A DNA stretch of 64,000 nucleotides from assembly GCA_028829895.1 (NCBI GenBank), contig CM054183.1:76867571-76931570 (forward strand), in the 5' to 3' direction. Shown here piece after piece: positions 35,808 to 50,800 of the stretch. This stretch comes from Sinotaia quadrata (lineage: Eukaryota; Mollusca; Gastropoda; Architaenioglossa; Viviparidae). The notes below the pieces were generated by a model. It was not told the origin of the DNA. It saw only the letters and a list, made by a program, of their open reading frames with translations, and searched no databases. The translations under genes and the position numbers were made by a program. Numbering within the stretch: the first letter of the stretch is position 1; each line of letters begins with the position of its first letter.

Positions 35808-38800
35808 CATGTGAGATTTAAGATTAAGTATACACTTGAACGGTTGTTTATATTTCGGATGATTAAATTACAATTAAAAGCTTTAGTGAAAGAAAAATAC
35901 GTGCATATTGTAAATTAAAGGAGAGTCTCTATGTATGTGTATGTAGGGTCGAAGGTTTTGTTTTTATATTTGTGCATGTGTGTGTGCTCTCTTTAGCCAT
36001 AACCAATTTGCATATTTTAAATCGTTTTTCATTATTCACTAAATACCAGAAGCTAAAAGTAAAAAGTTTATTTGCAGGAGGTGGTGGTTTAGCACTTTTT
36101 GGGACGGGCAATCTGCATACGTGGGCACCGAGTTTAGACACGCTCCATTCACATCTCACAGATCGGAGGAAGATTGATCGGCGCCGCTTTATGGACGACA
36201 GTGCCTATAGGTTCGTTTGTACTTTTTAGTCCATGTATTTAGTATAAAATACAATACAGATTCGTTAATAACATAAACCTCAGTTAAGAAAAATATACTT
36301 GTATTAACAAAATTTTTAATTTGGTTTTCTGAGTAAATGTATTCGAGCACATACTGAGATTTTTATTTTAAATAATTTACAGTATATAGTGAATTGAAAT
36401 TAAAGTAGAATCAATAGATAATGTGCGAACTTTTAATTTTCTTGTTTAAAACAAGGAAACTCTTTAATCTAAAGTCCAGCTGGAATTCAACACTCCAAAG
36501 ATATTGTTAATTGATCATTTTCCAAAGCACTAAAGTCGCATATAACATATTAAAATAATATATTTTTAAAAGTTTCTTTCACATTCAAATATGGAACTGG
36601 TTGATCGAGCAAAAGGATGCTGTATCCACATATATTTTTCGATTGTGAAGATTCTTAGCATCCTTAAGAATTATTATAAATTTATTTTACTGTTGTTGTT
36701 CAATTGATATTTCTTCCTTAGTATAAATACATATTTGTTGCTAAAGACTTGTATTTGTTTTATGTTGACATTTTGTTGTAAGCAATCTACTTTGTGACGT
36801 TTTATTCTATTTCTTGACTCAATTGTTTCACGCTGTTTGTACAGGAGTTCTTGTAGTTTATCTTGTTTGACATCGGGTAATTTATTTTATAAATAGATTA
36901 ATTAATGTTTAAAGTGCTAGAACCTCTAAATGTTTGGCACTCACTATTACTATTATTACAAACTTAATTTTTATTTGCATGAATAATTCTTGTCCATGCT
37001 AGGTAAGGATTTAAAATTTATATATGAACCGAGGGCCTATCTCGTTTTCGTTTTTGATCATATTATTTCGTGTTTTGGCAATATCTTTATTTTAGTACTT
37101 GAGAGTGTAACTTAATAGAAACCAAACGTCAGCTTCACTTTAAACGTATGAAATAATGCCTTTTTAGCTCTTGAATTTGCATTTCTGTCGAGTCGTGTCG
37201 GAATTTCATTTCTGCCTCCCGAGATGAGCTCGTTTGGCAAGCCTCAGCGTTAAGCACCGAGTATACATACAGTGTTTAGTTTAGGCCAGCATCCCCCTTA
37301 CTCGCTTGTATTGCTGCCATTGGCGTTTACTGTCAGCATTTGGTACTGCATATAAATGCCATTGTTTGAGTGCACATCGGTGTTTACTGTCAGCATTTGG
37401 TACTGCATATAAATGCATTCGTTTGAGTGCACATCGGCGTTTACTGTCAGCATTTGTTACTGCATATAAATGCATTCGTTTTCACTGCTCATTGAATGCT
37501 CTGCTCAAGAGATTGTATTGCATAGACTTCGTGCACTGTGCATACATGAGCTTCTGCCATAAGACTTGAGGGGGATAATGGTGATTAGCAAACCACCGCC
37601 TCCCTCCTCAGTATACCCCCACTCGGCTCGCCACATTCATTACTCCCTGCACGCATGTGGAAACTTGTGCATTCGATTTGAGAACAAGTACATGTTGGAG
37701 TAAATCGCTCTTTTCTTATTTTTTATTAGAAACTTATTTACTGTCCTAGATCTAACCAGTAATTACTGGTTTTTTGTTTTTTTTGTCATTAAACGTTATT
37801 TCCTAATGATAGAATCAATATTAAGAAGTAAAATGTTTACTCTGCCAATCAGTTTTGTTTTTCTTTCACACAGTATAATAATTATAAGCATTCCCTACAC
37901 GCACTGTGTTATAGTAAACATGCAGTATATAGAAAACAGTATTTTATGAAATTGTGCATAAGTATTTCCGATATTACGTTTTTGAAAGAAACAATTAAGC
38001 TGTTTATAAACTCAACTAAACGTCATGGCATCTGTTATAATGTGATTGTATCCTTTAAGAAAGTACAACCTAACTATAACTACAAGTTATGAAGCCTTAT
38101 TAATTCCTGATGTATTAGATAAATATTTAGTCATCTGTTTGAGACTTGTGTCCACTAGTAGTCGTGAACGTTTTTTTATCCATAAACAGTGGTACCTCGC
38201 ATAACGAACACAATTCGTTCCAGCAGTACGTTCGTTATGCGAAACGCGATATCCTATAGACTTCTACAGGAAATCGTGCAATCCGTTCCACATCGCCGCG
38301 AAAAATCAAAGAAATTAGAAGAAAATGAAGACAGGACTGTGTTCACTTTATATAGATATGCTTGTTAGATAATTTAACATGAGATGTCCTTCATTGGACA
38401 CAATTTTGTTCTTATTATCTGTTGGATGTGTTTTTCAAATGATATAATATAATAAATAATCATTATCATATCTGATAATATGTCTGATAATTATTCTAAT
38501 CCAACAATTTTGATGGCTTATAAATGCTTTTAATTTTAATATATATATAAAATTGATATAGTAAAATACATAACTTTATATTAATTATTAAAGTTAATAT
38601 CTTCTTTCTTTTTAAACTACACAGCTCTAAAAAATAATTTAAGCACTACATTTTCCATCTCACAGTTTACACAGCTCCGTTTGTTGGTAATTCAAACACT
38701 TGTTTCGTCATTATGAAGAAAAAATTTTGGATTGTATGGCTTGTGCTTTATTTAAATATATTCAAACGGGTGACTTATTGTAACAGAAATTGCATTTTTA

Positions 38801-41800
38801 AAGATTGCTTGGACAAGACCTTGAAATCGGATTAGTCTCAAATTTATCTTGTAAAATCTTCAACCATTCTTCAGTCTCAGTAGTCACTTCATCTACTTAA
38901 ATTTTATTATCGAGTCGTCTTTCGTGTGTGAAAGCGGATTTTAAAAAATATGATTCCTCATTTAAAAAGACAAAACGAAATATATCAAAACGAAGGTGGA
39001 GAAGTGCAATTGAAAGTCGCCTATTGTTTGTCTGAGAGCTATACACGAATTCCTCTATAACTAAAATAAAAAGTGGAATACCATTTTTAGCCATGTATAA
39101 CACAAGTCACACTCTTATTTTGAGTTTTGATGGTTGAGGAGGTCATCTCCTAATTCTGGCATCATGAAATTGGAAAAAGGCATGACGTTTTATTATCCCG
39201 AATCATGTACTTTGTTTACAGTAAGCAGCAGGATTGTTAGCCCAAGAAAACAGTACAACGTTAACATTCAGAATACTTTATAAATATATTTTAATTTGAA
39301 TTGAAACTGTATATCTTTTGTATTTATTTCATAGGTGTGCTTTTCTCTCTGTACATATGGATGGGTGGGAAGACAGTAAGTAAAGTTTTGAGTGGGGTAG
39401 GAAGAAGACAGTAAGTAAAGTTCTGAGTGGGGTAGGAAGAAGACAGTAAGTAAAGTTCTGAGTGGGGTAGGAAGAAGACAGTAAGTAAAGTTCTGAGTGG
39501 GGTAGGAAGAAGACAGTAAGTAAAGTTCTGAGTGGGGTAGGAAGAAGACAGTAAGTAAAGTTTAGAGTGGGGTAGGAAGAAGACAGTAAGTAAAGTTTTG
39601 AGTGGGGTAGGAATTTTCTGTGAAAGGCATTGCACTACAACACAAAATTCATTGAAGAAGATGGAAACCCACACCCATGTTGCAAACACATTTTTTATAT
39701 ATGTCACGCCTTCAAACACCAGTTATTGATAGGTCCTTGTGTAAACTTACCAATGCCATGCCTTGAGACACCAAGCAGACATAATTAAACAAAATTTATC
39801 AAATATTTATCAGGGCCATACCTTGAGACACCAAGCAGATGTCATTAAACAAATATGTGCCAACATTTACCGTGGCATGCCAGGAGACACCACGAAGTCA
39901 GTCTGTGAATATTCATGAAACGAGTTTTGAGTTCTTAATCTAAGAAATTTTCTTTAGATGTGACAACAACAACAACAAAAATAGCAATACTTAATTACTA
40001 TTAGGATTGTAATATTAATAATAGTAGTTATCTAATTACATATACTGTATTTGCATATATGAATTCACATTTACCACTAATGCATGTGTTTTGCGATTGG
40101 TGTGTTTTACCCGATTTGAAGTGGTACCCTTTCTTGTTATAGACATTATTATTAGGTCGCACGGTACAGTACAAATAATTAATGCTCCTTCACAGTATGT
40201 CACTCCCCTGATTGAGTATCATCTGTTTAATTGTAATTATTGCTTAGCTGAAATTTAATCGTGCATATAGGTTAAAACTCGACATTGGTATATCTTCACA
40301 CAGTAGACCTATCACTCCTTATTCGTGTCTTTCTCGTGCTTTTTTTCTTAAATACAACAGTACAAACACGGCTTTTTTCATTTGCACACATGCACACACA
40401 CACACAAGAAAGTGCATTTTAAGAGTCCCAACTTTATGTTTTATAATTTCATCGACAGCTGTACTAATCACACACATACATATACATACACCACACACAC
40501 ACATACATCAGTCTACATGTTTGTAGTTCGTTTTCAAGACTCACCCACTTGCTCATCGACACAGAAGAATACAAATGATAGTGTTAGACACACCCCCAAA
40601 AAACAACAACAAAAAAAAAGACCCCTTAACCCCAAGCGAACGAAACAAAAAAAAGATCCTGAACTGATAGTCAGCAGCTTTTCAGCTTCATTTCTCGCGC
40701 TTGTCTTTATGCTCATCCCTCTACCATGATGTGCAGAGTGACCTTGTGACACAACAGCAGCAGAGAGACATTTTTAAAACTAAGAAGAAGGAAAAATAAT
40801 AACCCTTATTTTCAGCTTCTCCTCTCACAAGGCTTTGCCAGCCCGTAAGCCCCCCCCCCCCCCCTCCAGAACGACAAGATGGAAATACACTTGAACTCGT
40901 CAGGTGAGTGAGATCTCAGACTTTCAGAAGCTATTGCTGAGAAATTTGCTTTCATACTTTTATTCCAAAGCATTTTACGAAACTATCTGTCTTTAAGTGA
41001 AATGATTTAGTGCAAATAAAGTATATGTTCTTGTTTTTGCACAGTGAATTTAAAACATTTATCAAATATTCGTGTCCAGTTATCTTATGTATTTCCTGCA
41101 TAAAGAGTATAATAATAATATTCTTGAGCTTTAATATACTGTACACGTACATGTAACAACATTCGTACATATTTATATTCTCGCTGAATAAAAAAATTAG
41201 TAAAATAATATTCGTGTTTTAATATATACATTGCACACTGAATGAAAAATACGATAATAATATTTGTATTTTAAAATTAGCACTGTGAGTTTTAAACTAT
41301 ACATAATATAAAATTCATGTATCGTAATATTGCCCTACCTAAGTAGTTCATTATATAATTATTAATATAAACTCCGTGTATTTTATTATTGCCCTGCACA
41401 GCGAGTTTACCATATGTATGAAATACAAAATTCCGTGCCTTGCACTAGAGTTCACTATGCATGTAATAGTACAAAATTCAAGTAAATTAATATTATATGC
41501 ATAATACGCTCAAATGTATATATAATACAAAATTCCTATATATTAATAATTACTCTGCATAATAAGTTCAAGGTATATGTAATACAAAATTCCTATATAT
41601 TAATATAACCAAGCAATTGATGAAAGATTCGTATTATAGAACTATTTTAGAATATAAGCTAATGGTAGAGAAAAGGATATTGAATTGTACGTGTTTAGTT
41701 TATAGAATATAAAATGGTATGCTTTGGTTTATTGAAAGTGAAACTATTTGTTCAATTTATGAAATCTTCTAGGTTAACTTAGTGTGTGCGTAGTTGAAAT

Positions 41801-44800
41801 ATAAATTAAAGAAATGGTAGAGTACTCACAAGAGAGAATTGTTTCCCAGAGACCACACGGAAATAGATAAAGTAAATTGTATCGAGTTCAAGGGTGAAAG
41901 GGGCCAGTTTCTCTGTAAGCTGACATGGCCAGAGAAAGAATTAGGATAAAAATCGAGAGATTGGTCAAAGCGCTCTCTCCCCATCTCGCTTCCGCGTATG
42001 TATGTATACTTGACGGGTTCATCTAGACCAGGGATTCTCAATAGGGGGCAATTACCCCACACACACACAAGGGGGTGGGGTGGGGAGAATGTTAGGGTTG
42101 TATGTGTTAATTGGAAACACAGGCTGAAACTGCATATTATTTGGAATGCACTTTTTGAGTCAGACAATCACTGAAATGGGGAATGACATTCTTATATATG
42201 GTGAAAAGGGTGCATGGGGCAAGAAAGATTGAGAACCACTGAGCTAAAGAAAGGCAGCTTTTAGCTTAATGGCAAGTTAACTCACTGATTGAGAGAGATT
42301 GGACTTAGAAATATTTCGTGCATTTTGCAAATGATATATTATACTTGTGTTTTACGTAGAGATGTATTATGTGAGTAGACTAGTATTTCTACAAATTGTG
42401 AATTATGATACTTAACTTATATGTGGAATACTAAACACTTGACATTGTTTATTAGTGAACCTGGTCATAAAACTACTATGCTCTATTTATTATGCTGTAT
42501 GCATCTATCGGGCTAATATACGTGGTTGCAGAAAACTGTTAAGTTGAGACTTGAATATAAGAAAGAGAGGGAGTTAAAAAGGAATAAACTGGAAACTTAG
42601 CGTTTGTTCCCTGATTATATTTTAACAGAGAAAAAGCAGTCTTTCCTTGGTTTATCAAAATCTCCTGGTTTTATGATTAAAGATCACTACGACCATAGTA
42701 GACGCAAGCGTTGTCTGCTGCAGAGTCTAAGGAATACACTACACTCCGTTGATGGATTGTGGCAAGGTATGCTGACCACATCAAGCAATCTGGTACAAGG
42801 TTATTGGAAAATGCTACAATTGTTGTTCTGCTTGAGGGAGCTATTTCGGAAGAGCACCAGATTAGCCTTAAAAGAATAACAGTGAATCACTATTCTACAA
42901 CGTGAGGATCTAAACATGTGGAATTGACGTGAACAGTAACTTGTTACAAAAGCATGAGATAGATTTTTGAGACAGCCTAAACCAGATTACATAGAAACTG
43001 CTATCGCTTATCTTTAATAACTCAAATTCTCTTCTCTGATAAAAACTATCCTGTGATTTGTATTGACATTAATCTGTTGAATTGTGTGTTAGGATATAAG
43101 ACTATAGATAATAAAATTATTTGAATGTAGTTTCATGGAAATATTGATGTCAAGTAATCTTTTTCATTGTATTTGTTATATGTTTATTTTATTGTTGTTT
43201 TATTAAATTTATTGACTTATTACACATATTGATAACTTTTGTTGGAAAAGAAAGTGGGTGGATGGGGGCTCGCTAAATATAGATTAAAGACGGATTTGTC
43301 TTCTCCTTTAGTAAGAAGTCTTCCACCTACAGAAAAATTGTGTGTCGGTAAATGTTTGTGTTTAATGTTGTGAAAGAGATAAAACATTTACAGTAACCAC
43401 ATATCTACCAAGTGAGACTGGTGTCTGCTGGAGAATTATTAATAACATAAATTGTTAAGATTCTCATCACTTGTAATTAGTTAAGGATGATTAATTATTT
43501 AATACTAATCATAACCATTAACTAGGTGGCATTGGCTTCACACCTTGCATAATAAGTTTATTGTAAATTTAATACAAAATTAGTATTATTAATATTACCC
43601 TGCGTAAAAAAATCATTGTGTATGCAATACAGCATTTTTGTATATATTAATATTATCCTGCATAATGAGTTTAGTATATATGTAACATACAAAATTCATA
43701 TATATTGGTATTACCCTGCATAGTAGGTTCAGTTTTTATAATACAGAATTTTTGTATGTTAAAATTACTCAGTATAATAAGTTCAGTTTTTATAATACAG
43801 AATGTTTTATGTTAAAATTACTCAGTATAAGTTCTCTCCGTATGTCACATTATCCAGAGCTCATCTTACCCGTTTAATCTTATTGACTGAAAAGCAGTCA
43901 TGTGTCTGAAAATATAAAATCTGTATCAATACAAATCTTTCCTTACAGGGATGGGCCTATAACTGTCATGTCATTGAAAAAGAAACTTTTCTAGTCATTG
44001 TAATAATTTCTCAAACGTTTCAAGAGTAGTCTCTCCTGTGTCATTGTTAAAAATAAATCCATGAAATATATGGTTTATTTTTATATGTATTTATTTGTTA
44101 TATGTTGTCATTTTGCATTTAGATTCTTTATTTTCTTTTGTGATGTTCTATCAAGTTTTCTTATTTATCTCGATTAGCTTGTGTGAAAACCTTGTTATGT
44201 ATTTTATGAGTTGATCGTATAAATTGAGTAGAGTTTTTATAAGAATAGTTGCTTTGTTAAGTGATCATTATTTGCTTTTTATAATTTTATATTATAGAAT
44301 AATTTTGAGTGTTTGTACCATTTTTCTTTTCATTAAGAATGAATATCAGTGAGCATTTAAAATACTTTTGGGTATTTGACCATTTTTAATTTCATGGAAT
44401 ATGAGAATTAAGTATCTAAAATACTTTTGGGTATTTGATCATTTTTCATTTCATGGAGTATGAGTATCACTATCAGTGAGTATTTAAAATACTTTTGAGT
44501 ATTTGACCATTTTTCATTTCATGGAATATGAGTATTAAATGAGTATTTAAAATACTTTTGGGTATTTTGACTATTTTTCATTTCATGGAATATGTGTATC
44601 AGTGAGTATTTAAAATACATGTACTTTTGAATATTCGACCATTTTTCATTTCATGGAATATGAGTATTGAGTATTTAAAATATTTGGGTATTTGACTATT
44701 TTTCATTTTATGGCATATGAGTATCAGTGAGTATTTAAAATTCTTTTGAACTATTTGACCATTTTTCATTTCATAAAGTATGAGATCCTGTGAGTGATTA

Positions 44801-47800
44801 TATCATGCATTATTTCATAGAGTACTATTAAAATATTTATAATTATATCATATTATTTTATGAAATATTTTGTTGTTGCTACCAGGCTATGTTGATAATC
44901 CTATGTTATTTATTATTTTAGAAATTATCAATGAATGTTTCTCACTTATATAATTTTATATGTCATTTCATAGATTACCTTTAACTGATCAATTATTTGT
45001 ATCACATTACATGTATTATTTCATGGAAAATCATTGAGTTTTTGCCATGTTTCAGTTCATGCAGTAAAATTGAATGTGGAGTATTAATTGCTCATTTATT
45101 GGTTATATCCACTAAAATTGTTGGATATTTAATTAATTTGTATTACTTAGGTTCTACTTTTATCATTTGTAGTCATTTCAGGCAATACATTTTATAATTT
45201 GTATAATTTTTAAAGATCATTTATATAATTGTAAATAGTACTAATAAATGTTCCTTTTGTTTTCACCACTTTTATTATTTAGGGGATGATTTTGATTGTT
45301 TCAATCTTTTGTATAATTTTTAGGAATACTGTTCATCATTTTTACCATTTGTATCATTTTAGGAAGTGCTGTTGGATGTGTTTCAATTTTATAATTTTAG
45401 GAAGTATTATTAATTTTTACAATTTTATCACTTTAAAGAGTACTTTTATTGATTTATTGTTTAATTATTTCATTTTAGTGAGTACTATTGATTTTTTCAT
45501 GAAACTGAGGACAGTTTGGAAAGACAAAAACATCTCAGATCAGACCGATGGGCTCCTTGGTTGTATCTGTGTTTTTATATGCCTGTAAGTCATGTACCCT
45601 CACAATGGATCTTGAAATGAGGATACAAGCTACTGAAATGAGATGCTTTCAAAGGTTGCTTGGCATTTTGTATAGAGATCATGTCATGAATGAGGAAATG
45701 AGAAACAGAATTAGGCAAGCCATTGGGCCCTATGAAGAGCTATTGAGCAATGTGAAAAAATGCACAATGAAAGGCATGGGCATGTCACACGATCAACAGG
45801 GCTTGCTAAGACAATCATACAAGGTAATGTGCAAGGAGGGCGAAGGAGAGGAAGACAGAGGAAAAGATGGGAGGATAACATTTCAGAGTGGACAGGACTG
45901 AAACAGAGCAATACTGTAAGATTAGCAGAGAACAGAATGGAATAGAGGAAACTGGTTGTCAGGTCATCAGTGGTGCCCCAGCAGTCGACAAGACTAAGGG
46001 ATAGAGAGATAGATTGATTGATTTTTTAACAACTGTCTTATCCTTTTAGGGAGTACTCTTGAGTGTGTTTTTATCATTTTAGAGAGTGATAATGAATTTT
46101 AAAAAAATATTATTTTATCATGTTAAGGAATACTAATAATTGCTGTTTTAATTTTATTATTTTAGAGAGTACTATTGGGCCAACTATGCCACAGGGCTGG
46201 GAGCATCACTTCATGAGCTGGGCCACACTTTTGATCTAGCACACACAACAACAGGCATTATGTCTCGGGGTTTTGATGATCTTCACAAGGTATTTATAAT
46301 TCAACGATCACGAAGCAGCCGATGTAGTAGTGTGGAAAGGCAGCGCTACTCATCTTGCAGCAGTAGCAACATTTCTCGCACTTCTTCAACCAGCAGTTTG
46401 GATGATGGTAGTGGATTACAAAGTTTAGAAAATCAGTTGCGGCGCTACAAAGATGTTTGCTATGGCAGCCCTTATAGACGCGTAAGTAGTAGCTTCTGAT
46501 TTTAGAGTGTATTGTACATTGTACTGTCATTTCACACCCAGAACAAACATTATGAAGCAGTTGCATGTTTTTTTGAGTGTCCTTGTTTGTATAGATGCTA
46601 TATTGAAAACTTTCCTTTTTTTATTTGTTTAAATATGAAACATTCATATGTATATATATTTTGAGTTGTTATATAAAATATCTTTATTACTATTGCTCTT
46701 CTTGTTGTATTGTTTGTTTTAAGTTATCAAAGCATACGTGATTCTATGGATTTTTTTAAAAATTACCATTTATTAAAATAGATAAAATAGAAATGCAAGA
46801 AAAGTTTCATTATCAGCCATTGTTACGTTGCACAGGAAAGAAATTATTGATTAGTCAGTGAACACCACTAGTTCAGACATACATTGATGAACCAGTGCAG
46901 CTACCTTTCTGCCCTAAAGATGGTTATTGATTGCCCAGTTTATATTAAACACACAGATCTTAAGATGATCATTAATTGCTTATTACACTAAAAACATGTA
47001 GACCTAATGATGATTTCTGATTAGTCCTTGCAGACTCCACATGTAGACCTAATGATGATTTCTGATTAGTCATTGCAGACTCCACATGTAGACCTAATGA
47101 TGATTTCTGATTAGTCATTGCAGACTCCACATGTAGACCTAATGATGATTTCTGATTAGTCATTGCAGACTCCACATGTAGACCTAATGATGATTTCTGA
47201 TTAGTCATTGCAGACTCCACATGTAGACCTAATGATGATTTCTGATTAGTCATTGCAGACTCCACATGTAGACCTAATGATGATTTCTGATTAGTCATTG
47301 CAGACTCCACATGTAGACCTAATGATGATTTCTGATTAGTCATTGCAGACACCACATGTAGACCTAATAATGATTTCTGATTAGTCATTGCAGACTCCAT
47401 GACTTCAGACATAAAGGTCTAAAGATGATTAGGTATGTAAGTGTAGAGTACACTCTAATCAATAAGATGATTTGATGCACACTAACTATACAGACTTAAG
47501 ATGATTATTAAATAGCCAGTGAACACTAAATGTACAAATCTAAAGGTACTTTTTAAATGTACAGACCTAAAGGTAATTTTTGATTAACTACAGCTCACTA
47601 AACTTACAAACCTCAACAAGGCTGTTGATTAGCTTGCACACCAGATGTGCATAAAGATGACTATTGATTAGCTTGTACACTGGACATGCCTAAAGATGAC
47701 TATTGGTTAGCTTGCACACTGGACATGCCTAAAGATGACTATTGATTAGCTTGCACACTGGACATGCCTAAAGATGACTATTGGTTAGCTTGCACACTGG

Positions 47801-50800
47801 ACATGCCTAAAGATGACTATTGATTAGCTTGCACACCAGATATGCCTAAAGATGACTATTGGTTAGCTTGCACACTGGACATGCCTAAAGATGACTATTG
47901 ATTAGTCATTGCACACTTAATATACAGATGTAAAAATTATTTCTTTGTCAGTGCGCACTAAGCATAAAGACAAACATGATTATTGATTAGCCACTGCACA
48001 CAAATGTACACACCTAAGGAGATGATTTTTGATTAGGCAGTGCACAATAAATATACAGACCTTTAAGATAGTTACTGGTTAGTTTTTGCCTACCAAATGA
48101 CAATATGTAATAGTTTTCATTAGCCAATACATACATTTAAACATAAAAATTATTGATTAGCTAATGTACAGCAAATGTTCAAATCTAAAGATAAGCATTT
48201 ATTAGTTCTGCATTGAATGGTTAAAGTGAATGCGAAAGTTGATTTAGCCAATGCATATCAACAGTCTCACCTAAAATTATATGTTTTGATTTGTAATTTG
48301 CACACCTCAGACCTAATGATTATTGATTAACCAAAGATGAATAGTTTTAATAAATAGTTGTGCGGCACATTCCAAGTTCCTGATTAATTAACTGTCAATC
48401 TCTATCTGAATAATTATCCTTAAATTACACAGATAAGATTCTTCCATTCAGCCAATTAATCAGTCACCAACAGGGTCTTGGTCTTGCAGTTGAGAGTGAC
48501 TAAGTCAGACCTTGAAAGTTCTACCCGCTGGTTGTCTCCCCTCTCAAGCGTTACTTGTCTTAGAATAACAGATCCTACAGCACTATCTTGTCTGTCAATC
48601 TGTCTTCTAGCCCTCCACAAATCTCTCATTCCGATAGCAGGAACTATTCCAAGCATATATGCAACTGATTTTCAGTACGTCATTACGTCATCTGGCTATG
48701 CCCCCACCTGCTATCTATATATGTTCCCTCCTACTCAGTAAGAAGAGTGAATAGTTTTAAAATTTAACAAATTTTATTAAAGAAATAAAATAATAAAATT
48801 AACTTGTTTTCAATGTTGATAAAACCACACCAAGGTAATAATACAGATTTCAGAATTCACAAATACTTCTCTCATAAATTCAATAATAAGAAAGAATAAG
48901 AAAAATAGTCATTTAAATTATCTCCTAAAACAATTATCAGGAAGATATACACAAATTAATATTAACACTTTTCCTAGAACAATTACTAGGTTTCACAAAT
49001 CAAGCATTAATATTTCTAAGCTCTAAACAGTTAGAATAAGAAAAAGAATAAACATAAGAATTTACATAAATCATCAAACGAATACAGGTTTACACACAAG
49101 AAAATATGGTTTACGGTTCACCTGATGTTTTGTGTGTGTCGTTCCTGGCCAGTTATCTCAGCCCTTGTTATCAGCTTCAGTCTGGAATGGTTCTTGTGAT
49201 GAAATGTCCAAGTCCATAAGGTTCACAGTTTGTTTCTAAATTAACACATACACTTTCCTGAATCAACACTCTGTTCAGTGAAATTCAGTCTTGAAATATA
49301 GACTAGTAAACTCTCTGTGGAATACTCTAAATTCAACATTCAGTCACTTCACTTCCCCAAATACTCCGACATAGCCTCTCCAATAAATAGTACGCCTAAT
49401 CATATGAACATTCCCGTAGCGGCTAACACAGTATAGCACACTCCATAAGAAACAGTCACCTGACACAGTGTTCAGTTGCGGCTCATACAACTCTCTCTGG
49501 TTTCCTATCTTCTCAGTATTGGTATGCGGTATCTTTAGTGACAGCAGACTTCTGACCTAGCTGACATCAGCGCCAAGATCTTCAGTCAAGATGAATTTGC
49601 TTTGTCTTGTTTGTCGTGTTCCCATGTCCTTTAGATGAGTGTCTCTTGCGTCCCATAGACAAGTATCTCTTGTGTCCTTTAGACAAGTGTCTCCTGTGTC
49701 CTTTAGACAAGTGTCCCTCGAAGCTGTGAAATACATAAGGATTTTCGCACATCAGCCTCGTGTTTCACTCTAACTAAACCTGTAATTTCATTCTTGGCTC
49801 TCATCTTTAATTCTTTTCACATTAGTTATTTACTTTCTTTTTCTTAGTACCAAGAATAACATTACAGTTACAAAATCATTTTAAAATACAATATTAGCAT
49901 AAGGAAAAATATACAATTTGTAATAAGTATAAAATAATTCAATCTTTACAAAATCGTGCTTTACCATCTCAGACAATTCCTAGTCTTTGCTCTTTCCTGC
50001 TTCTCTCACCACAGAGGGACATAGATATGGGCCTTGCCTTAAAATCAAGTGGGGAGCACAGCCCGCCAGGTGGGTTTTTTATGCTAAAGTTGGCTTCTAC
50101 GCGTTAATCTCCCCCTCTGGACATAATCTCGCTCTTGTCTCACCCTTTGTGTCATAGTCTCGGTTGGGTGACTCTACTCAAAAGGCTGCCCTGTGGGTGC
50201 AAGTCTGGTGCCTTTAGAAGATGCCCGACTCTCAGTCTCCGGTATGTCATGTCTCTTTGATGCACGTATTGTTATGTAACCTATGCGTTCCTCTCGGTGC
50301 ATCTGCTTTGAGCACCTGGCCATGTGGCTGTTTCTGTTGCCTCGACCCTCTTTGAATCTATAGTCCTACGTCGAGATCAAAGTTCAATTGTCTAAAATTC
50401 TTAACACGGTTTTCTACATGGCAAAAAAAAAAAAGAATGGCTTTTGCAGTGGCTTACAATTAAAGTTAAAGCATCAAAGCATTCATGAGTGATTCAACTT
50501 TAATAAGGAAAAATTTATTCAGTGTGTCTGTTTGCATTTTCTGTCCCAAAAGTTGAGAAACTAATTTTACTTTATGTGTCTTAAGAATGCTTGTGTTAAA
50601 GTAAGCAAGAGCTTTTGAAAGTTTGGAATTTTGACATTGCTTTCTTTTAAATGGCCTAACAATAAGCAATTCACTATCTGTTATTATATTAATAATATAA
50701 AAACCCTCCTTAAATAGTTTGGAAGGTTTTTGTCATGGAAGTTATAGTATATTTTTATAACAGTATTCTACACACTGATTATAGTGTATATACCATCTTG

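Noticed and set aside
42604..42879. 91-codon frame (starts MFPDYILTEKKQSFLGL)
   Set aside because: Non-repetitive and protein-like in places, possibly an old transposon fragment, but no motif was recognised and no splice context joins it to the surrounding gene.
46289..46291. GT donor right after DLHK in metallopeptidase exon 3
   Set aside because: The frame continues with HKVF and a charged segment to a much better GTAAGT donor at 46482 that fits exon 4 in phase 0.
46972..47412. 146-codon reverse frame with a 15-residue repeat
   Set aside because: By-product of the 45-bp tandem unit in a metallopeptidase intron.
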